Assembly: GCA_012064385.1 (NCBI GenBank)
Contig: QRDG01000027.1
Location: forward strand, 1,140,708 to 1,204,707
DNA length: 64,000 bases
Reading direction: 5' to 3'
Source of the DNA: Puccinellia tenuiflora
Lineage: Eukaryota > Streptophyta > Magnoliopsida > Poales > Poaceae
Shown: positions 1 to 10,600 of the stretch, in pieces
How positions within the stretch are numbered: the stretch's first letter is position 1
Layout of the letters: every line of letters starts with the position of its first letter
Notes under the pieces: generated by a model
What the model was told of the DNA's origin: nothing
Seen by the model: the letters and a program-made list of their open reading frames with translations, nothing else
Database searches by the model: none
Translations under genes and position numbers: made by a program

Positions 1-1054
1 CCTCCCAATCGATCGGTCGACCAGATAAGAGGAGGGCATCAGACAATAGAAAAATGAGATTGGAGCACACCAAATGCCAGTTCGACATCCTTCCTATAAC
101 TCTCCTGGCATGAAGCAAACCAAGATTTTTTACCAAAGGGTTGTAGATTGTCTTCACAAACATCGAGCTTCTTGGATAGATGTCATCGGCTAGGGAGTAC
201 CCTTTAGTGTATTGGTGGTCATTAATCTCATAGTTTCACCCTGGAGCATAACCTTCAGCAAGTATCGCAAACACGGAAATCACTGGAGCATGTTGATATC
301 ATTGTGAGATCCCGCCATGCCAAAGAAAATGTGTCAAATACACATGTCATAACCTGCCACATCTTCAAATACCATACTACACTCTCGAGTATGCCCGTTC
401 GATTACCCTTGCCAAGCAAATGAACAATTCTTCCATCCCCAATGCATGCAATTGATGCTTCTAAGCATCCCCAAAAATCCTCTCGCAGAGTTTTGTGCCT
501 GGATCTGAGATGTATTTGCTTCATTTGGGCCTCTCAGATAGGTTGGTCCAAACACTACCAGCACCGCCATGCAGAATGTTTACATGGCTTTAATGGTTGT
601 GGACTCAAACATGTGTAGATAATCGTCTTGTGCATCTCCAGGAGCTACATATGAAAGCAACCTCATAGAAGCGGTGCATTTCTGAATTGATGAGAAATCA
701 ACCATTCTGATGCAGTCTTTCTTCAACATGAAGTAGCCATTGTACTCCCTGACACCATGCACCAGCCGCGAACAACTCCTTGTTCATCCTATAGCACCGA
801 CAAAACTCCTGTGGGGTATGCTGGCACGTCGGCAAAATAGTCATCGTATAGCATGCAATGACCCCCTCCCCATCATCTGCCTTGGCTTTGTATTCCTTCT
901 AACTTCGAACCTCCACATCTAGGAGCGGCATTCTTCAGCTTCCCGCTTGTAATTGTAGAAGACAAGAGAGGATCGGCAAATGGTTGTCTTCATCGGTGAC
1001 AACATTGGCTTCCTCTTCCATCAACAATTGGATCATCAACTCATCATCGATCAT
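1..1054 (-). pseudogene. PIF/Harbinger-type transposase remnant, cut by left window edge
   Basis: Translated on the minus strand, this stretch shows the familiar order of plant HARBI1-like transposases. It opens with an acidic N-terminus (MIDDELMIQLLMEEE, start codon at 1052-1054). Next comes a segment around 580-762 with HGVREYNGYF and SSIQKCTASMRLLSY. A degraded core around 255-524 follows, then LADDIYP near 190 and RKDVELAFGVLQ near 60-95, which carries the family's third acidic catalytic position. The pieces lie in different frames and are separated by stops, so the gene is dead. The element runs off the window, so its termini and target site are not visible. Family assignment rests on recognisable motifs and dead status on the broken frames. 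Confidence 0.85.
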
Positions 1055-1644
1055 AGTTTATGAATCAAACCATGAAGCAATCAATCAACCGAACAACCTA
1101 TATATCTAGTACCGAGGCAAAAATCTAATAATTGAAGCCAGCAGGCAAACAACCGAACACCTTGCGTGCAATGTGGGTGTTGTGTCGCCGTAAGTTTTAT
1201 GCCCGAAAAGTCGACGAGCGTCGGAGTCGGACGGCCTAGGCGACACGGAGGAGGTCATCGGCTTGCAGAATCAGGCGGCGATATTCACATGGTAGAGTGT
1301 TGCCGACCAACGGATCCGAGTTGTAGCGGTGATGGCCAAATGGCGGCGAGAGCGGCCGGGGGGAAATAAATTGGGAGGGGAGAAAAGCTTAATTAATTTG
1401 GGTTTCGGCTATGTCTATGTGAGTTATGGCCCGTATGTCTGGATCCGACGTGGCGGTGACTATGTTAGCCCGGTACTACCAAGTAGCTTATTATGAGACG
1501 GGGTCGGCCTGTGAACGCCGGACGAAATATTGGCCTGCATCGGACCTACGTGAGCAAATCGGGGCGCGGATGGGACGAGCTTACGTCCGAAAAACCCTAT
1601 TTGGAGAACTATTGGGGCTGGATCGTGAATAAATATGCTCTCAC
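1055..1644. other. intergenic, no supported gene
   Basis: No convincing gene was found. An open frame at 1426-1632 (plus) has no recognisable motif. The stretch is probably the rest of the decayed Harbinger element and older repeats. Confidence 0.4.
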
Positions 1645-1659
1645 CTGCCTTTATACTTG

Positions 1660-1774
1660 ATATTATTGGGGTTGGATCTATGATTTGTAAACTTGATATT
1701 TGTGAATAATGTAATAAAGGGTTGTGTGCGTCGCCCGATGCAGAGGCTGGGTACTCCCTCTCTTCGAGAAAAAA
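1660..1774 (+). mobile_element. 5'-truncated LINE-like retroposon insert (115 bp)
   Basis: The insert is flanked by 15-bp direct repeats CTGCCTTTATACTTG at 1645-1659 and 1775-1789. It ends in a short A tract after CTCTCTTCGAG. The text GTGTGCGTCGCCCGATGCAGAGGC in its second half resembles 3' ends of grass non-LTR retroposons. A long target-site duplication plus an A-tail and no coding sequence fits target-primed reverse transcription with extreme 5' truncation. Confidence 0.7.
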
Positions 1775-1967
1775 CTGCCTTTATACTTGTATGTAATAAA
1801 AATGAAAGAGATATATGGATCGTGAGGCAATTTTTTGTCCGGCATCTGTCGTGGCAAGATGCTCTCACCCGGCCTTTATGCGGAAGAAATAAATGTTTTT
1901 ATATGTGCCCATGGCCGTGGATCTGAGCCCCACATAAATATTCTAGCCCAAAGTCACAAAAGCCCAA

Positions 1968-2058
1968 CCGTTGTATAAAACCCAACCCAGAGCAGCGTCC
2001 GCTCCTCAACGTAACCGTCCAATCTACGAATTCGAAACCTCTCCTCTCCCAACGGTCG
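1968..2058 (+). promoter_or_regulatory. BUBR1 core promoter: TATA box plus MSA-like elements
   Basis: TATAAAA lies at 1974-1980, predicting transcription start near 2005 and a short 5' UTR. CCCAACGGTCG at 2048-2058 matches 10 of 11 positions of the mitosis-specific activator consensus YCYAACGGYYA. A second AACGG core lies on the opposite strand at 1968-1972, touching the TATA box. MSA elements are bound by three-repeat MYB factors and drive G2/M expression, which suits a spindle checkpoint gene. The motif match is seen; the function is inferred. Confidence 0.55.
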
Positions 2059-2088
2059 GCTCCGGAGCAGCACCCAGACCTACCTCAC

Positions 2089-4761
2089 ATGGCGGCGGCG
2101 GGAGGGCTGGCGGCGCTCGACGTGGAGACTCTGGCGCTGTTGGGGGGAGGAGCTGAGACGGCATCCGTGGCCGTGTGCGGCGATTGGGAGACCTTCAAGG
2201 AGAATGTGCGGCCGCTGAAGCGCGGGCGCAACGTCGGCCTCCTCAACCGCGCCCTCAAGGCGCAGGTCGACCCTGCCCAGCGCGCCGCGCTCCTCGCCGA
2301 ACGAAGGTACGGATACCCCCGCTCTTTTCCCAGCGAGATCTTTCTTGGTTCTCTGGATTGGTTTGATTTGGTTCGTTCTGGTATGGTTTCTTTGTCGGGG
2401 GAAAGTCTCCGATGTCTTTGTCTGTTCAATGTTTGACTAATTGACTAATCCAGGAGGAGGATCGAAGCAATCGAAGAGTACCAAGGTGAAGATCCGCTCC
2501 AGCCGTGGGTAGAGTAAGTTCTCTTGATCCCCACTCCCCTTTTTGTGCGTGGTTTCTTTGATGGTACGAATCAGTAGTCATTAGCAATAGATATTGGAGT
2601 GTAAAGTTTGCTCCTTCATCGATTCCTACAAGCTAGGTGCTTATAGCTCGTGCTCTCCGCTTTGCCTGTGCGCAGCTGCATTAAATGGGTTCAGGAGTCA
2701 TTCCCGGCCGGTGGGGAATTCTCGGGCCTGGTGGTGATCTACGAGCAGTGCGTGCGTGCCTTCTGGCACGACGAACGGTACAAGGACGATCTCCGGTACC
2801 TCAAAGTGTGGCTAGAATACGTGAGTTGCTGAATGAATCCAGCTTGATCTATCTGATTTTGTAGTGCGTAGACATGCATGTTTGACTTCAGCTCGGTTTG
2901 CAGGCTGGGAATTGTGCCGATGCTGAGGTGATATTCAGGTTCCTGGAGGCCAACCAGATTGGTGAGGGTCATGCTGTTTTCTACATTCGTTATGCGTCGC
3001 TGATGGAGTCGAAGAACAAGCTAAAGAAAGCTGACGAGATTTTTAGCCTTGGAATAGCTAGGTGAGATTCTTACAAGACAGTGACACTTCTCTATTTCAA
3101 ATGCTCTTGGATTTGAGATTATTAACCTTGGAAAAGCTAGCTGAGGTTATTAGAAGACACTGAAATTTCTCTATTTCAAATGCTTTTTGAACTAAGATTA
3201 TTTTGTACAGTTTTCTTAATACAATCGAGATAATGAAACCTTTGTATAAAGATCACTGCTGCATGACGATATAAATAAAGGTTTTTAGTTGTTTCCAGCA
3301 AGCAATATATAAATAAATGTTTGACTGTTTTAATATCTAGTCATCATATCAATCTTATTTACCATTACAACTAAATATCTCTAGAGTTCTTGATTTATCT
3401 CTCTTTCTGTTCATGGAAGGAATTGACTTACTATTACTTTGCCTTTCTTTCACTAATGTACTTCATTCTTATCTTTGGGCTGTTTACTATTACTTTGCCT
3501 TTCTTTCACTAATGTACTTCATTCTTATCTTTGGGCTGTATATTTTTCCGCACCAGGAAAGCAAAGCCTGTTGAGAAGTTAGAAACCACATACAGAGCAT
3601 TTCTTCGGAGATCAACCAAAAAGAAGGAACACGAGGTGCACTATTTAGATGACTGATACATTTTATCTGGTCTCCACTCTTCACTGAACGATTTTATTCG
3701 TCTTGCCATATAACAGGATGATACAGCAAGTGAGGATCAGCCAATACGCAAATTTGGTAGTGACTTGAACCGTGGTGAAACCAGTAAGTTTGTTATACTA
3801 TGATTCAGCATCAACATCAAGTAATTGGCTGGGTGCAAGCTAATATTTAATTTGATGTGGCAGGAGGTCAGCATATGGAGAGATCCCACCTGTTGGCAAA
3901 ACCTAGGGTACTGCAAAGGTCAGTACCTTTACCGTGTAATCACATGGTATTGCACATTCGCGTTGACATCGATCCTGATGATATTGCACATTCGCAGCCG
4001 AGCATGGAGGTTTTATTGACTATTACTGATGATATTGCACATTCGCAGGATCGATGTCAACGCGCCTATTTCGGTTTACAAAGAAAATCCATTGCCAAAT
4101 CGGGGCCTTGACAGAACTAGGAGCAAAGACAGGGCCTGGAACACCCTTGGAACACAAGCAGATAGAAACAAAGAAAATAACATGATGCCTGCCAAATGGA
4201 CTTCGCACAAGGTATTTTTATGGAGCCGCTAGAGCCACTAGAATTTTCAAAGACGACCTGGTTATGCACTTGCCAAGGATGACTACTATCCGTTCAGTAA
4301 ATTTATTTTTATATAGATGCAGAGACTGTCCTTATAAACTGATGACGGCATTTCTTGAACAGATTCCACCAAAGGTAGCAGCACGGCCAGCGGTTCAGTC
4401 AGCTCGTGTCAGCTCTATTGAGGTCTTCATAGATGAAGAATGTGCTGAGTATGTTATACGACATCCTTATGCTCTCATTTATTTCTAAATTCACAAACGT
4501 GCGTTCATAAAAATTCCTTTCGATCATCTTAGGGAACCAGCTCCGCCTCAAGTGCCAAAGAGTCCTAAACCATCCGTTCTGAAGCTTAGGCAAGCAACAA
4601 GCAAAAATCTTAAGAAGTAAGAATAGTTTAGGGCTGCACCTTCTTTTTCCACATATGTTTTCTTTGTCAATTTTTGACCCTGCCTGCTTTCTTTGAACAG
4701 GGAAACTGAATTGCTGAAGGAGAACCCGCTGCGCAACTTCCCGCTGAGCAGCCTTAGATAA
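2089..4761 (+). CDS. BUBR1: BUBR1/MAD3-like spindle assembly checkpoint protein, kinase-less
   Basis: Mitotic checkpoint protein expected to act in the complex that inhibits APC/C-CDC20 at unattached kinetochores. Eleven exons join in frame: 2089-2306, 2454-2513, 2676-2820, 2904-3061, 3557-3635, 3717-3783, 3864-3918, 4049-4211, 4363-4448, 4533-4616, 4701-4761. They encode 391 aa. The N-terminal half is the MAD3/BUB1 homology TPR region (DWETFKENVRPLKRGR; VDCIKWVQESFP; LEANQIGEGHAVFYIRYA). KEN motifs occur four times: TFKENV, VYKENP, RNKENN and LKENPL. SSIEVFIDEE resembles an ABBA-type motif. There is no kinase domain, as in plant BUBR1/MAD3-type proteins. Introns carry local duplications and an inverted copy of exon 8 sequence, but all splice sites are GT-AG and the frame is intact. 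Confidence 0.93.
3428..3539 (+). repeat. 56-bp tandem duplication in BUBR1 intron 4
   Basis: Two essentially identical 56-bp units, each starting TTACTATTACTTTGCC, lie head to tail at 3428-3483 and 3484-3539. They sit in the pyrimidine-rich part of the intron just before the exon 5 acceptor at 3556. Confidence 0.9.
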
Positions 4762-4880
4762 TTAACAACTATGTGGTTCACTCCAGTGTTGCTATTGTTG
4801 ATGATCTTTGTTTGAATTTGTGCCTTTCTGCCGGAATAAGCTTTAGCCTCTAAAGCTTACAGATGCAGCAAGCCCGTAGG

Positions 4881-5097
4881 CTTGAGTGTTGTAATCTTGT
4901 AATTTAATTGATTAATCCTCATTGAGGTGAGGCATGAATAAATCTTCAGTTTTGTCACAAATCTTCTAGGCTTGTTTGAGTGCTCTAATCTTGAGTGTTG
5001 TAATCTTGTTGTTTAATTTAATCCTCATCGAGGTGAGGCATGAATAAATCTTCATTTTTGTCACAAATCTTCTAGGCTTGTTTGAGTGCTGTAATCT
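4881..5097 (+). repeat. duplicated BUBR1 3' UTR unit with two polyadenylation signals
   Basis: A unit of about 109 bp beginning CTTGAGTGTTGTAATC occurs at 4881-4989 and again, slightly diverged, at 4990-5097. Each copy contains GCATGAATAAATCTTC with an AATAAA hexamer, so the gene has two alternative poly(A) signal regions. Confidence 0.75.
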
Positions 5098-6068
5098 TGT
5101 ACACTAATTTTATTTTGTTTGGATGTCCGTACGTTCCATACAGTGTCACACAGTATTTTGATCTTGCAAACTTTTTTTTGGTACTATCTCTTTATTTTGT
5201 AGGAATCTCCAGTGAGGTCAAATCGATGCCGAGAATTATTTTCTAGCAAATAAAGAACCTTAAAGGCATTAGATTCTCCCAATAATATGCAAATGCCATA
5301 GCAAAGAAAACGTGGTTGCAAACTGTGGAGCAAGTGGATACATGACACATTGGATCAAATATTCTAGACATGGCAAGCTGCCATTGGCAACAGCTCGCAT
5401 AACTTTGTTTGCTCGCAGGCCAATAAAAACATGGTTTTTTCTTCCATGGATCTCCATTGCTAGAAACTTTCTCAGGTCCTGTCAAGGCCCCCATGGCCAC
5501 CACAGGGTACAGAAGAACGCGACGAAACTAAAAGGCGATCATTGCCATGTCGGCCTTGTTTCCTGAAGGGTCTTGATGAAGAAAGGGGAAAGATAAGACA
5601 TGTGTGACAATTCACAAGACACCATTCCCGGACTGGTAAGTACTTGAGCACATATTGTGGTTAACCATATTCTTAATATTATACTGTCCATCTTGCTGAC
5701 TTAACAACGTATGAAACCGTGGAAGGCACATAGATTTCGATCAGTTTTCATAGCAGAGTAATATATAGTATGTTTAGCAGTGTAGTACACCAGAGGACAG
5801 CAAATCAGGATAGATTAGCATGACATGATGACAGCATTCAGAAAGAAGATGGAGCCAAGAGAACTGTTCCAGGTGAGGTCAGTATTTTATGTATATAGAT
5901 GATAATGTATTAAAAACATTGGCTGGCTACACGCTTGGCCACATCTTGTACACCATTGCATCACACTGTATGACCTGACCGGCTGGCTGGGCCTGGTGTT
6001 AGTTAACGACAAGTTCAACCAAAAGCTACGGGCAAACACTAGGTACTGGTACAGCAGTGTCACACACC
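5098..6068. other. intergenic, no supported gene
   Basis: AT-rich sequence. Open frames on both strands around 5243-5566 and 5887-6238 show no family motif and no exon structure, so they are not called. Confidence 0.4.
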
Positions 6069-6069
6069 T

Positions 6070-6076
6070 TATATAA
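6070..6076 (+). promoter_or_regulatory. TATA box of small gene
   Basis: TATATAA at 6070-6076 predicts transcription start near 6100. This is downstream of the ATG at 6089, so the translation start becomes the ATG at 6176. Confidence 0.5.
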
Positions 6077-6175
6077 GAGGGCATACACATGGTGGACTTC
6101 ACACGCTCCATTCAGGGCCTCAAGCCAGTACTGACCATACCAGTACCAGGGGTCTTTGATATCTCTGCCGTGACA

Positions 6176-6511
6176 ATGATGATCCATCAGGCGAGCAGTT
6201 GCAAGAACGGTCGACGAGGCCGGCGGCGGGTGCGGCATGTCCGGCTGGGCTCGCTGCTCCGGCTGCGCGTGCGGCTGTTCCGCTTCGCCGGCGTGGTCGT
6301 CCGGTGCCTAGAAGAGCTCAACTGCTGCCCCAGGAGGCGGTCCACGCCCGCGAGAACAGCGCAGAAGCCGCACCAAGCCGGCCGCCGGGAGAGTTCGGCT
6401 TCTTCCCATGCAGATCAGGCCATTGCTGATTGCTTGGAGTTCATCAAGAGATCCTACCTGGAACCTGTGCAGGATGACCATAGGACTAGGAGCACACCGC
6501 TTGATAGGTAG
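6176..6511 (+). CDS. small basic protein of unknown function (111 aa)
   Basis: Single-exon frame starting MMIHQASSCK. It has a strongly basic, Arg-rich first half including LRVRLFRFAGVVVRCLEELN and CCPRRR, a polar linker, and a C-terminal segment QAIADCLEFIKRSYLEP. The in-frame ATG at 6089 would add 29 residues, but the TATA box at 6070 makes 6176 the better start. I do not recognise a named family. The short C-terminal DCLEFIKRS block looks like a conserved motif of small grass proteins. GC content and codon use resemble a real monocot gene. Possible alternatives are a chance GC-rich frame or a non-coding transcript. Confidence 0.5.
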   Translation: MMIHQASSCKNGRRGRRRVRHVRLGSLLRLRVRLFRFAGVVVRCLEELNCCPRRRSTPARTAQKPHQAGRRESSASSHADQAIADCLEFIKRSYLEPVQDDHRTRSTPLDR

Positions 6512-7641
6512 TTAGTTAGTCAGTTACCCTTCTTGTGATGTGTGTACTTGGTCACTTTGTGCATCTTAGTTTTGCTAGTTCCTGCCACTTCCTTATTTGA
6601 AGCATGAACCACAGATGTTCTTCTTTCACGAACACGCCAAAGCAAATGAACAAATGTAAAAGGATGTATATGTCATGAATCCTGCGAGAAATGAACCTCT
6701 CCTTGCGAAATTCCTACAAAAGTCCAGGGGAACTCCAAATGGGGCATTTGGTCACAAGCATGTCAGAGTCAACTGATGATCTATCTGCGTCACCACCGAA
6801 ATGTCATTTTCTTGGTCAAGAACTTAATTGGTGATGCCTTGATGGGCGGTAGTTTTCAACAAGGAGGTCGGTTAACTTGTGTCATGGATAGTGACCTCCA
6901 AAGTATATATACCTAGGATTCGTTTTCCGGAGCAGTTGGCCCTTGGATAGCACAAACAAATCAAAGGGTCAGGGCAGCTTCTGTCATACTGCTACCCTAA
7001 CAGAGATGTCTATTCTCTTAGGAGTCAAAATAACTTTATTATTCATCTATTTCCATTAATAATGTATACCTCATATTTATTGCCACAGTGACAATAATTC
7101 GACAAGAGCTGAGATTGGGAAAAAGAATAACATGATGAATGACACTATTGTAGTGTTGGTTCAGACGAAAATACTATACAAGTCTATTGTTACAAGGGGA
7201 AAAAAGGTTACATCCCAAAATTTTGGTCACTGGTGAGCAGACCACTCCCTTGTAGAACTCCACAGATATTCATCTGCCTTCAGAGCCAGCGGTGAATGAT
7301 AGATAAACCATGAATCCAAATTAATGTTAGGAAAGAAGGGCAAAATGCCCCCTCAAAAGACCTCCTGCCTCCAGGTATCTGAACCGATGTTAGATGATGC
7401 TGCAAAACTGACACAAGCAGATTAATATCCTGCTCTATGTTGGAAAAAAGTTGCCAAGAAACAGAAAGAGGTTTCTACCTTCAACGCCAGAATCCTGGAG
7501 GAACAGGTTACAATCATTTTACGGCAGTGTCAAGCTGTAACTTTTCTTTATCCCATCTCTCTATGTATTCACTGTCAATCAAGCTACCCTAGCACGGTGG
7601 AGTGACAAAATTGTACAGTTGGTGAAAAGTATATATATATG
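6512..7641. other. intergenic region between convergent genes
   Basis: It holds the 3' UTRs of the small gene (plus) and of the BIG gene (minus). No gene, RNA or clear transposon was seen. Confidence 0.5.
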
Positions 7642-10600
7642 CTATACTGATATTATTGGGCCTATCGATGACTGAAAGATGCCATACAGTGCAACTTGAA
7701 CCTCTCCAGAGCTATGCTCGCAGCGAATGAGATTAACTAATAAGGGGAAAAGGAGGGGCAAATTTCTCCTAAAGCATTCCTTCTCTAGACCACCCAGTAA
7801 CCGCATTACATGAAGGATCAACGAGGTTCTAGCAGACAGTTCCTCTTTCTTAGCAGCGCCCAAAGGCAGCACCCAGTGTACAGCCGGATCTCTACAAGAA
7901 GCATCCTTAGATGGTTCATGACCTGCACAGCTCAGATACGTCCGTAGTATTTTCACAGAAACAAGCATAATTTGTGACTCAATGTTCATGTCTCGTGACA
8001 AAGATGGGTTGTCGTGAAGCAAAGCTTGCAGAAGTTTGAGGTGGCTCTGGTAAGAATCATTCTCGAAATGGATGACTGCAGGCTCAGATACCTCCAGAAG
8101 GGAGCATGCTTTGTGGAATTTGATGTGCAAAGCCGATTCAGAGCTCACTTCACTGGCATGGGAAGTAATGGCTGATAGCATCTCCAACATTATGCCCACA
8201 TGCTCAGCACAAAAGGATCTCCTGTGTGTCTCATATAATTTAACAATTCCCTGGAGAGAAGCCAGGAAATGGTGAGTGTGGTCTGAATATTATAGTTGGC
8301 CTGTCAATATAAAAGCAAACTTCTTGTTGTAATTTGTTTGTTCTAATTCCTATTTTAGGTACTCAAAGTAAAGCAGGGTATTAAACTAAATGTACAAAGC
8401 AAGACATCCTATACAAAAGGGGACAGTATCACTTTTAACTGACAAAATGTTTGAAGTACCTGAACAATTAGAAGTTGCAGAGACATATGATTCTTCATCT
8501 TGACAATAGCATAAGATGATGTTTCCATATTAGCTTCCTCTTCATCCTCATTGTATATGTCAAGATCTGAATATTGCTCTGCTTCAGAGCGGGACTCGTT
8601 TTTTTCTGGAATTTCGATATCTTGCATCATCTTAACTATCTTCTCAAAAACAACAAATGTATGTGCTGCTGATTCTTTAAAGCATGACAAGACCTCTTTC
8701 CATTCGTCCTTGGAGAGTTTGCTCGCAAGTCCTTCTGTTAAACGCTGAAAAACAGACATACCTGTGCTAGCAGATTGTCTATAAGGGCTTCTGACAAAAC
8801 TGGTAACAACAGAAGTGACTCTAGTGAGTTCTGGCCGCATCACATCAAAAAATGTAACATACAAATCCACTAGACATTTCACAGCCACTGTTTTAGTTTC
8901 AAAATTCCAAGAATCGTCCTCAGTGCTATTACTCTGGCCTTTGGGTGTGCTGATTTCACTGTTAAATAGAGGATAAATGACAGATTCAAAGATATTGGTC
9001 CAGAAGGACTGCGAGAAGAGTTGCCCATGATCCTTCAGAATGTCAAAGAGTACTTCTACTGCACCTTTTCTGATAGTTGGCCGTGTGTCAGCTGTCAATC
9101 TAGCTAGACCTGAAAAAGAGAAAAAATCAAACAAGATATATATTACAAATGTGATGCATTTCCAAACTTATCCAGCAGTCTCTGTGAAAGAAAAGGTAGC
9201 CTACCAGCAAGCAAAGGAACCCAGAAGTAAACATGATCATCCTTGTGCGCTACGGCGTTCCCATCTGAAGAATCTAAATTATTTGATTGCTGATCGGTAT
9301 CCTTGTCATGACAAACAAATCCTTCCTCGGCGAGTTTCACAGCGCAGAACCGAAGAAATGCAATAGCATTGAGACTAGCATCGCTGCTAAATTTACTACT
9401 TGTGAATGTAATAAGACATTTAACACAATCTGTAAATGTTGTGGTTTCAGTCTCAGTTATGTACGGAAAATAGTCCCTAACAATCTTTTCCATAGTTTCA
9501 AATGCTAACAGAACAATACTTTTCCGATCATCAGCAGCAGCTGCAGTAAAAACCTGTAAGGTGAAATGTCATAAATATTGAGTGGTAATGTAGGAATGTT
9601 TCACTAGGTTGTTTCTCAAGAACTAGCTTATGTACGAAGGTATTATGCTAGAATAATCAAGGCAAACTAACTATAGAACACCATACATACCGTGAAAACA
9701 CTTTTCCATCCAGATTTTATATTGTTAACACGACTTAAAACCATTTGGGAGACACATCGAACTACAAGTTCTCGTACTTCTGAAGCATTGCTCTTCTGCA
9801 TAACAACCGCAAAAGGTCGCAGGAATTCATTCTGGAAATTATAGTTGGCCAGTTCCTCTCTTTCGAGAAATTTCATAGCTAGCTGCCTCAAAGAGTCCAT
9901 CACAAATATTGCAACAGAAAGATTTTCCGACAATCCGACAGACACAAAGAAGTCTGATAGAACTTTCCAAATACGAGACCACACCAAACGTATGCGATTC
10001 ATATTGTAATGCCTGCACAAATAAAGCTCTAAATTAGATCACTTGCAGAAGTTGTTAACCATAGCTGCTTGCTATGACAATACTTTGCATCTGGAAATAG
10101 GATCTTAAACCAGGTGTCACAGAAGTCTTACGCAATCTCCACTATCTTTGTTAGACAGAAGATACGAGGATCTGTAGGTGACTGTAGCTCTGTGATTGAG
10201 ACCTTGCAAAGAGCTTCCACAAAAGCAACAATTGCATTACTATTCAACCTTTGGCTATGAGCAAATATATGATTCAACTCAAAAATGCCAATCTGGTCTA
10301 ATAGATTTATGTTTGATATAAAATTACTAATCTGATCAGGAGTAACTAATGGCGAGGCATTGTTTTTTGCTGTTATGCTGTCATAAGAACCGCCTCTAAC
10401 AGCGGCCATTACAGCTGGATTCTGAAGAGCGTTAGTTCGCTTTGAAGCTGTAGTTGTACTTGATTTCTGTGTTTTTTCTTCTGACTCAACCAGAGGTACC
10501 GTCAAAAACGAAGCATCAGTAGGTGACCCTTCTCCAAGAAGATGTAAATGCTCAAACCGTGAAAGACAGGTTAGCACATGCTCCCAAGATTCCTGCAAAT

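Noticed and set aside
5312..5566. Frame with NCGASGYMTH, reminiscent of Copia protease DSGASxHMT
   Set aside because: Match is short, the aspartate is missing and no other Copia motif lies nearby.
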